The notes under the pieces were generated by a model, which saw nothing but the letters and a program-made list of their open reading frames with translations, searched no databases and was not told the origin of the DNA. From Chloroflexota bacterium (GTDB taxonomy: Bacteria > Chloroflexota > Dehalococcoidia > Lucifugimonadales > Lucifugimonadaceae), in contig JAURLM010000203.1 of assembly GCA_030831265.1 (NCBI GenBank), positions 1 to 7,050 of the forward strand: a stretch of 7,050 nucleotides of DNA, read 5' to 3'. Positions 1 through 4,141 of this stretch are shown in pieces. The first letter of the stretch is position 1; each line of letters opens with the position of its first letter. Made by a program: the position numbers and the translations under genes.

Positions 1-214
1 GGTCCCGTGGCGTAGCGTGGTTACCGGTGATCGGTGGAAGCTAAATCTTTCTACGGGTGACCAGTGTGAGTTGTATGACCTGAACTCTGACCCGGATGAG
101 ATGGAAAACCTGTTTGACAGACCGGAACACAAAGACCGGATCAGGGAGATGGCTGCCATGATTCGTACCTGGCAGCAGGAAACCGGTGACACAATGCCGC
201 TGCCATCGGTTTAG
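1..214 (+). CDS. Sulfatase family protein, C-terminal fragment (5' end outside window)
   Basis: This is the last 70 residues of a protein whose start lies left of the window; the reading frame is open from base 2 to a TAG at 212-214. The fragment reads like the C-terminal tail of type I (formylglycine-dependent) sulfatases: a 'TGDRWKLNL' strand, then 'ELYDLNSDPDEMENL', then a helix ending 'IRTWQQETGD'. In this family the tail packs against the catalytic alpha/beta core and the 'ELYDL..DP.E..NL' stretch is its usual signature. The enzyme hydrolyses sulfate esters. The catalytic Cys/Ser motif and metal ligands are in the missing N-terminal part, so substrate and integrity cannot be judged. No clear terminator follows. 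The next gene starts 112 bases downstream on the same strand with its own ribosome binding site. A phosphoglycerate mutase-like or phosphonate hydrolase member of the same alkaline phosphatase superfamily is a less likely alternative. Confidence 0.82.
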   Translation, partial: VPWRSVVTGDRWKLNLSTGDQCELYDLNSDPDEMENLFDRPEHKDRIREMAAMIRTWQQETGDTMPLPSV

Positions 215-326
215 GTATTCCTTCCTCACATACACATCATTTCGACTTGCTCGTTCAGGTCGGCGGCTTCGCGACACTGTAACCAGCCTGAACATCAGAC
301 AGAGCACAGAGTTGAGGAGCGGTGCC

Positions 327-1001
327 ATGCAAGTCAGAGATGTGATGGTGTACGGCGCAGTCACCATTGATGCTGGTGCGTCCGTCGCAGAAGCAGCCCA
401 GTTGATGGCTCATGAAGACGTCGGGATGCTTGTGATTGGCACGGATCAAAAAGTTCTCGGTGTCATTACCGACCGTGATCTGCTTGTGAAGTGTGTTGGA
501 TCCGGTGACATGCCTGACAGCAGGTCAGTCGGTGAATTCATGAGCGCACCGGCAGTGACCATCGGCACGACCGCCGACGTCATTGACGTAGCGCGGGTCC
601 TGCGAGAGAAATCTATTCAACGATTACCTGTGGTTGATGGTGGAAAGCTGGTGGGAGTCGTCTCGTACACGGACATAGCGCAGTCACTCGGTCAGGTTAT
701 GCATGACCTTATGTTTGGAGCCGGGGAAGTTCGTCGTAACCCGGGAGCGGTGCAGGTTGGATGGGTCACGCACTTCTACAACCACCTTGGAGTGGCGGTT
801 CTCAACCTGCAGATGCCTATCCATAAAGGCGACATGTTGCATGTTGCGGGGCACAGCACTAACTTCGAGCAGATGGCCAAATCAATGCAGATCGACCACA
901 GGGAAGTGACAGCTGCGTTCCCCGGAGATGATCTCGCATTGAAGGTTAACGGCATAGTCCGCAGCGGTGACCGCGTCTACAAAGTTCCACCTGAAGACTA
1001 G
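327..1001 (+). CDS. CBS-domain pair fused to an EF-Tu domain 2-like beta-barrel
   Basis: The 224-residue product has two parts. Residues 1-57 and 66-122 are tandem CBS motifs: each begins 'V.D.M/V.EFM', carries 'T....V.EA/DVA..L', and ends in a 'GVITDRDLL' or 'GVVSYTDI' type strand-helix. CBS pairs (Bateman modules) usually bind adenine nucleotides and act as energy or ligand sensors. Residues about 141-221 match the short 'translation elongation factor-like' beta-barrel related to EF-Tu domain 2: 'VGWVTHFYNHLGVAVL', 'KGDMLHVAGH', 'SMQIDH' and 'GDRVYKV' are the recognisable strands. A linker at about 123-140 joins them. No membrane segment or signal peptide is visible, so it is probably cytosolic. 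The ATG at 327 is chosen because GAGGAG (314-319) lies seven bases upstream and the CBS motif starts at once. A longer in-frame ORF from 186 would overlap the sulfatase end and add non-conserved residues. The CBS call is firm and the barrel call is strong by motif; the joint function is unknown. Confidence 0.92.
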   Translation: MQVRDVMVYGAVTIDAGASVAEAAQLMAHEDVGMLVIGTDQKVLGVITDRDLLVKCVGSGDMPDSRSVGEFMSAPAVTIGTTADVIDVARVLREKSIQRLPVVDGGKLVGVVSYTDIAQSLGQVMHDLMFGAGEVRRNPGAVQVGWVTHFYNHLGVAVLNLQMPIHKGDMLHVAGHSTNFEQMAKSMQIDHREVTAAFPGDDLALKVNGIVRSGDRVYKVPPED

Positions 1002-1080
1002 TGGGCGAATGTTCGCTGCCGCAATGGATTCTGGGAGCCAGGTGCGTCCATGCGGAGGCTATTGCCGCACCGGGCTGGGG

Positions 1081-1132
1081 TGAAAATAAATAAACAGGCG
1101 TGAACATCAGTGAAAATGTACACGCCCGTTTA
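1081..1132 (-). terminator. Rho-independent terminator of the small Lys-rich gene
   Basis: Bases 1091-1102 and 1121-1132 form a 12-pair stem that is complete when read on the minus strand, where one position is a G-U wobble. On the plus strand that position is an A-C mismatch. Four more pairs inside (1104-1107 with 1116-1119) leave an eight-base loop. On the minus strand the stem is followed by the T-rich tail TTTATTTTC. It lies 20 bases past the stop codon of the small minus-strand gene. Its position also places it between the convergent CBS gene and the small gene, so partial use on the plus strand is possible, but the plus-strand tail is poor. Confidence 0.8.
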
Positions 1133-1151
1133 ACCGTTTTGAGTTAAGCCG

Positions 1152-1286
1152 TTAACTGGCTGAAGCTGTCTTTTCGGCAGCTTTCTTTTTGGCCTTTGGA
1201 AGCTTCACTTTCGCCTTTTTCACCTTCGGCGTCTCAGATTTTGGCTTCTTGGTCTCTTTTTTCTGACGATCGGCGCCTTTTGCCAT
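1152..1286 (-). CDS. Small basic Lys/Ala/Pro-rich protein, 44 residues
   Basis: The product starts MAKGADRQKKETKKPK and continues as alternating Lys, Ala, Pro and Val to a neutral 'TASAS' end. About 40 percent of residues are Lys or Arg, and there is no hydrophobic core, membrane segment or cysteine, so it is probably disordered. The ATG at 1286 is preceded at seven bases by an AGAGAGGA ribosome binding site (complement of 1294-1301). The gene stops with TAA at 1152-1154 and a terminator follows 20 bases later. These signals, with the clean codon run, support a real gene despite its size. Small proteins beginning 'MAKG.D..KE.KKPK' occur widely in bacterial annotation without a defined role, as far as I recall. 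Similarity to histone H1-like tails or ribosome-associated basic peptides suggests nucleic-acid binding, but this is only inference from composition. A weak promoter, TTGCAA then TATCCA with a 16-base spacer, ends about 60 bases upstream of the start. Confidence 0.78.
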   Translation of the reverse strand: MAKGADRQKKETKKPKSETPKVKKAKVKLPKAKKKAAEKTASAS

Positions 1287-1460
1287 TGCGTTGTCCTCTC
1301 TGAATGAAACAACCCTGTCAGATTGCCGTGGGGGAGGCGAGAACCTCTGGATACTAAGCTATCAGGATTTTGCAAAGAGACATACGGCACGCCTCAACGA
1401 TGTAACTCGCAAACTGTGGTCAATTTCTGGTATCGGCGCAGCAGATGGCGCATCAGTTGA

Positions 1461-1491
1461 CTGCCGAACGCAGCCCTGGACCCTTCGGCAG
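1461..1491. repeat. Inverted repeat between tRNA-Gly and small basic gene
   Basis: CTGCCGAA (1461-1468) and TTCGGCAG (1484-1491) form a perfect eight-pair stem around a 15-base loop. It lies five bases from the tRNA terminator tail, and its loop side shares the 11-mer GAACGCAGCCC (1466-1476) with the next hairpin (1514-1524). No T-run follows on either strand, so it is not a canonical terminator. It could stabilise the tRNA transcript end or be a remnant of a duplicated hairpin. Confidence 0.45.
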
Positions 1492-1495
1492 TGGT

Positions 1496-1534
1496 CACAA
1501 AAGCAAAGACCGGGAACGCAGCCCGGTCTTTGCT
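1496..1534 (-). terminator. Hairpin terminator downstream of tRNA-Gly
   Basis: Bases 1502-1514 and 1522-1534 form a perfect 13-pair stem with a seven-base loop (AACGCAG). On the minus strand the stem runs into TTTTGTG, a short T-tract. It begins 12 bases beyond the encoded CCA end of the tRNA, the expected place for the terminator of a single-gene tRNA transcript. The tail is short, so efficiency is uncertain. Confidence 0.72.
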
Positions 1535-1545
1535 CGGATGCAATA

Positions 1546-1621
1546 TGGAGCGGCGAATGGGATTCGAACCCACGACCCTCTGCTTGGGAAGCAGATGCTC
1601 TGCCAGCTGAGCTACCGCCGC
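1546..1621 (-). tRNA. tRNA-Gly (anticodon CCC)
   Basis: A full cloverleaf reads on the minus strand. The acceptor stem GCGGCGG pairs with TCGCCGC, with one G-U pair at position 7-66. The D stem is GCTC/GAGC, the anticodon stem is TCTGC/GCAGA and its loop TTCCCAA gives anticodon CCC. The T arm is GTGGG-TTCGAAT-CCCAT. Discriminator U73 is the normal identity base for bacterial tRNA-Gly. The 3' CCA is encoded at 1548-1546. Length is 76 bases. It decodes GGG glycine codons. It stands alone, with a candidate promoter about 90 bases upstream and a hairpin terminator just downstream. Confidence 0.98.
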
Positions 1622-1633
1622 TTGTTTCCAGTT

Positions 1634-1660
1634 CAGATACGCCTGTGGAAGCGGTATCTG
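1634..1660 (-). repeat. Inverted repeat in the tRNA-Gly 5' leader
   Basis: CAGATAC (1634-1640) and GTATCTG (1654-1660) can form a seven-pair stem around a 13-base loop, 12 bases upstream of the mature 5' end of the tRNA. It would sit in the precursor leader removed by RNase P. It could aid folding or processing. It may also be chance, since the loop is not further structured. Confidence 0.4.
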
Positions 1661-1706
1661 CGTTGTGCCTGTCCCTGACACTACTCAGGGCTTTGACGCT
1701 CGAATC

Positions 1707-1734
1707 ATTCTATACAAATCGCCGGGTCAGACAA
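1707..1734 (-). promoter_or_regulatory. Candidate sigma-70 promoter for tRNA-Gly
   Basis: On the minus strand, TTGTCT (1734-1729, four of six consensus bases) is followed after 16 bases by TAGAAT (1712-1707, five of six). Transcription would start near 1700, giving a leader of about 80 bases before the tRNA. The same A/T-rich block reads TATACAAAT on the plus strand and is preceded by TTGACG (1693-1698). The plus-strand spacing of 12-14 bases is too short for a good promoter, so a divergent promoter for the aldolase gene is only a possibility. Confidence 0.5.
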
Positions 1735-1756
1735 TTCGTTCACCGGGAACATTTGC

Positions 1757-1795
1757 CACAGAGCTTGAACTCTGTGCGAGAATGCGCCCGCACAG
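1757..1795 (+). promoter_or_regulatory. Two mutually exclusive hairpins in the aldolase 5' leader
   Basis: CACAGAG (1757-1763) can pair with CTCTGTG (1770-1776) around a six-base loop. The overlapping segment CTGTGCG (1772-1778) can instead pair with CGCACAG (1789-1795) around a ten-base loop. The two seven-pair stems cannot form together. They lie about 65-100 bases upstream of the GTG start of the HpcH/HpaI gene. No T-run follows the second hairpin, so a classic transcription attenuator is not supported; a leader switch is only a suggestion. CTTGAACTC is also repeated at 1764-1772 and 1803-1811. Confidence 0.38.
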
Positions 1796-1857
1796 GATGT
1801 TTCTTGAACTCCGGCGTGCCCGGGGCGTTCAACTTTAGAACTGGAGATCTGAGTCAC

Positions 1858-2610
1858 GTGGACACTATCAAAGACCGTCTGAAATCCGGAAAAACGGTAG
1901 TCGGCACTGCAGGGTCGATAGCTACCGATGTTGGTGTCCTTGCTGATTCTGGATTCGACTTCCTGCTGTTCGACACCCAGCACACGCCGGTTGAGATTAA
2001 GCAGCTGAAGCCTGCAGTTGAGGTGGTTAGCGGAAAGGCGGCGACACCAATTGTCCGGGTTAGCGATAACCGGCCAGACCTTATCTGCTTTGCACTGGAT
2101 ATTGGTGCTCGCGGGATCGTTGTCCCAATGGTCAACACACCGGAAGAGGCTGCCAGGATGGTCAGATCCTGCAAGTACTCCCCACTGGGTGATCGCAGCA
2201 ACTCCGGGGAGCGCGGAGTATGGGGCCGCAAATTCGGCAACTACCGGGAATACCTCGACTATGTGAATGATGAGTTGTTGATTATCCCGATGATTGAGAC
2301 TCGCAGGGCGGTTGATGACATCGACAACATCCTGAGCGTCGACGGAATCGACGTTCTTCTTATCGGGCCGTCTGACCTGTCGATTGAGCTGGAGGTTCCG
2401 CTGGATTACGAGTCAGCCACGTATCAGCGCGGGCTGGACAAGATCGTGGAAGGTTGCCAGCGCCACGGCGTCGTTCCGGGGATGTACTTCATCCCGCCGA
2501 CAATGGATCCCAACTTCTTTGTGGACAAGGGCTTCAAGTTCTTCACGATGCCGTGGGCAGCATGGGCGACGGAGGGTATCAAGGATGGGCTGGCAGGTAT
2601 CAAGCGATAG
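1858..2610 (+). CDS. HpcH/HpaI-family aldolase (2-keto-3-deoxy acid aldolase type)
   Basis: The 250-residue product fits the usual length of class II pyruvate aldolases that cleave 2-keto-3-deoxy or 4-hydroxy-2-keto acids to pyruvate plus an aldehyde. The (beta/alpha)8 barrel motifs appear in order: 'FDFLLFDTQHTP' (residues 33-44) with catalytic His42, 'PIVRVSDN' (64-71) with substrate Arg67, 'DIGARGIVVPMVN' (81-93), 'IIPMIETR' (142-149) with metal ligand Glu147, and 'IDVLLIGPSDLS' (164-175) with metal ligand Asp173. These correspond to H45, R70, E149 and D175 of E. coli HpaI by motif. Oddities are Gln41 where the family usually has Glu in 'D.EH', and 'GDRSNSGERG' in place of the usual 'G.RG' loop. 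The GTG at 1858 is preferred: the fold starts there and GGAG (1843-1846) lies 11 bases upstream. The open frame extends left to about 1291, but that would run through the tRNA. Alternative roles in this family include citrate lyase-like or HMG-type cleavage; substrate is unknown. Confidence 0.93.
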   Translation: MDTIKDRLKSGKTVVGTAGSIATDVGVLADSGFDFLLFDTQHTPVEIKQLKPAVEVVSGKAATPIVRVSDNRPDLICFALDIGARGIVVPMVNTPEEAARMVRSCKYSPLGDRSNSGERGVWGRKFGNYREYLDYVNDELLIIPMIETRRAVDDIDNILSVDGIDVLLIGPSDLSIELEVPLDYESATYQRGLDKIVEGCQRHGVVPGMYFIPPTMDPNFFVDKGFKFFTMPWAAWATEGIKDGLAGIKR

Positions 2611-2629
2611 CCATGCGATTTACCGGGGG

Positions 2630-2649
2630 GCGCGTCAGCAATGACGCGC
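2630..2649. other. GC-rich hairpin with GCAA tetraloop between convergent genes
   Basis: GCGCGTCA (2630-2637) and TGACGCGC (2642-2649) form a perfect eight-pair stem closed by the loop GCAA, a GNRA-type tetraloop on the plus strand. It sits 19 bases after the aldolase stop and 30 bases beyond the stop of the convergent lipoprotein gene. No T-tract follows on either strand, so it is not a standard intrinsic terminator. It may slow polymerase or protect the 3' end of the aldolase mRNA. Confidence 0.5.
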
Positions 2650-2679
2650 ATGCCCTGCGTTGATGATGAGGAAAAACGA

Positions 2680-4041
2680 TCAGTTCTTAACTGACCACAC
2701 GATGAAGTCCGTATAGACCGTGACCATACCGCCCGTCTGGTGCGTTGGCTCGAAACCTGCCATTGGTGCCATGTTGTACGGAATATCCTCTTCCTGTATC
2801 GACATATTCGTTAGCAGTACGCCGTTCAGGTAAACCTTGCTTTCCTGTCCTGTGCTCAGGAATTCAAGTGTATTTTCCTGTCCCTTGCCTGTAAGAAGAC
2901 CGTCAGCAGTTCCATGCGCGTACTCGAACTCTGCACCTGTCGTGCTCCGGCGTATGTGCCGCCAGTTCTTTGCATCGTTGAAGACCAACCAGTTGTCGAT
3001 ACCTGTGGCCGGTGTGCGGAATAGCAATCCGAAGCTGTAGTCTCCGGCATACGCGTAAGTTGGCGACACGAAGGTTACCTTTGCGTACCCGGCTGACGTG
3101 GGCAGACTGAAGTCACCGATAGCGATGTCATTCGCTGACGGCTTAATCAACCCTCCAGATGCCGTGTGTGCAACAAGCCCGGCGCTGTTTATCACGAGAT
3201 CATAGAATTCAACCTGCGCCCCAACCACGATTGTCTGGTTGTAGATGTCTGTGACGAGGGATAGTGCTCCGGGCTGGTTGGTCTCTTCCACGACGATACG
3301 GGCAACCAGCGTCCCTGCAAGAAACACGAATGCCCTGTCTTCGATCACAAGGAAGACAAGGTCGTTCCTGATTCCACTGGCGGTGAACATATCTGCCAGC
3401 ACCAGAGTGCTGACTGTTTCCAGTTCAGGCCCATTCCCTTTGATGTACTTGAGGTTGCCCTGGTGATCTACCACCAGCATCTGGTAGTGCTGGCCGTCAT
3501 CCCGGAACTTTATGCCGTAGTTCCATGCAGAAAAATCCGGGTGAAACGGGTTTTTAAAACCTACTTCAACTCGGAAATCCGTCGGTGTTACTCCGGGCAC
3601 ATATGTGACGGCCCTGCCGAAACCGGGTTTGAGCTGAATGACCCCGAGCGGCTCGCTGACAAGCTTCTTGCCAGTTTCTATGACGAACGGAGTTGGTGTT
3701 GGCTCGTCAGGAGCAGTTTCGGTCGGCTGTCCCGGCGTAGTTGTGGCGGGTGATGAGCTTCCCGGTGTTGTCGGAGTCGGCCCTGGGACGATGGTGGTTT
3801 GTCCGGGCGTCACCGACGATGTCGAGCCACTGGTTGGTGTGCTGGTAGCCGGTTGTGTGAGTGTGGGCGTTGGTGGAATAGGTGCAAGTGCAGTCGGCGC
3901 TCGATCAGACACAAGAGGTGTTGATGTAGGCGTCGGCGAGTCAGGCTTGTCGTTGCCACCACAGGCGACAGCAGCCGTTCCAAGGAGCATCAAGAGTGCT
4001 CCCACAATTATCAGCGAGTGTCTGGGCAGCAGGCGACGCAT
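2680..4041 (-). CDS. Lipoprotein with Pro/Thr stalk and two jelly-roll-like repeats (paralogue 1)
   Basis: The 453-residue product starts with a type II signal peptide: basic 'MRRLLPRH', a hydrophobic stretch to about residue 23, and lipobox AVAC with Cys27 followed by 'GGND'. It would be lipid-anchored outside the cytoplasmic membrane. Residues 34-118 are a low-complexity stalk rich in Pro, Thr and Ser. The rest contains two related beta-rich modules. Module 1 (about 150-285) carries 'AWNYGIKFRDDGQHYQMLVVD'-like strands; module 2 (about 318-451) carries 'DYSFGLLFR', 'DNWLVFND', 'NWRHIRR' and 'VYLNGVLL'. This layout resembles concanavalin/LamG-like or DUF1080-like jelly rolls, which often bind glycans; no catalytic residues can be named. 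It is paralogous to the adjacent upstream gene, 100 bases away on the same strand, and they may be co-transcribed. The ATG at 4041 is the only start giving the signal peptide, but its ribosome binding site is weak. Confidence 0.9.
   Translation of the reverse strand: MRRLLPRHSLIIVGALLMLLGTAAVACGGNDKPDSPTPTSTPLVSDRAPTALAPIPPTPTLTQPATSTPTSGSTSSVTPGQTTIVPGPTPTTPGSSSPATTTPGQPTETAPDEPTPTPFVIETGKKLVSEPLGVIQLKPGFGRAVTYVPGVTPTDFRVEVGFKNPFHPDFSAWNYGIKFRDDGQHYQMLVVDHQGNLKYIKGNGPELETVSTLVLADMFTASGIRNDLVFLVIEDRAFVFLAGTLVARIVVEETNQPGALSLVTDIYNQTIVVGAQVEFYDLVINSAGLVAHTASGGLIKPSANDIAIGDFSLPTSAGYAKVTFVSPTYAYAGDYSFGLLFRTPATGIDNWLVFNDAKNWRHIRRSTTGAEFEYAHGTADGLLTGKGQENTLEFLSTGQESKVYLNGVLLTNMSIQEEDIPYNMAPMAGFEPTHQTGGMVTVYTDFIVWSVKN
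3688..3942 (-). repeat. Low-complexity Pro/Thr/Ser stalk coding region of paralogue 1
   Basis: This segment encodes residues 34-118, made of irregular 'PTPT', 'TPG' and 'TSTPT' units. On the plus strand the DNA appears as GTTGGTGT/GTCGGCGT-type tracts, which create long meaningless Gly/Val frames. The peptide is probably an extended, exposed spacer lifting the beta modules off the membrane and a possible site of O-glycosylation. Such tracts can change length by slippage. Confidence 0.75.
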
Positions 4042-4141
4042 GAGAATAGTTCTCGCGGCTTTGGTTTGAGGCCGGCCCGGCTCGACAGCGAGATTCTATT
4101 GCATGGTTGGCAATTCGTCTTGTGTCGGTGGATATTGTGAG

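Noticed and set aside
186..326. Upstream extension of the CBS gene to the ATG at 186
   Set aside because: It would overlap the sulfatase 3' end and add residues unlike any CBS protein, while the ATG at 327 has a well-spaced GAGGAG and starts directly in the CBS motif.
1133..1160. TTAAC-rich imperfect palindromes next to the small-gene stop codon
   Set aside because: The arms pair only with bulges and overlap the coding end; the adjacent 12-pair terminator explains the region better.
1291..1857. Long in-frame extension upstream of the aldolase
   Set aside because: It runs antisense through the whole tRNA-Gly gene and its terminator and has no family similarity; the fold begins at the GTG at 1858.
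4042..4054. GAGAA-TAG-TTCTC inverted repeat directly before the paralogue 1 start codon
   Set aside because: Five-base arms are short enough to arise by chance and no partner site is visible, although it does cover the region where a ribosome binding site would be.
3638..4069. Plus-strand Gly/Val-rich ORF opposite lipoprotein paralogue 1
   Set aside because: It is the complement of Pro/Thr stalk codons and repeats 'GVGVG' only because of that composition.
4070..4077. GGCCGGCC palindrome between the two lipoprotein genes
   Set aside because: An eight-base GC palindrome is expected by chance at this composition and has no flanking structure.
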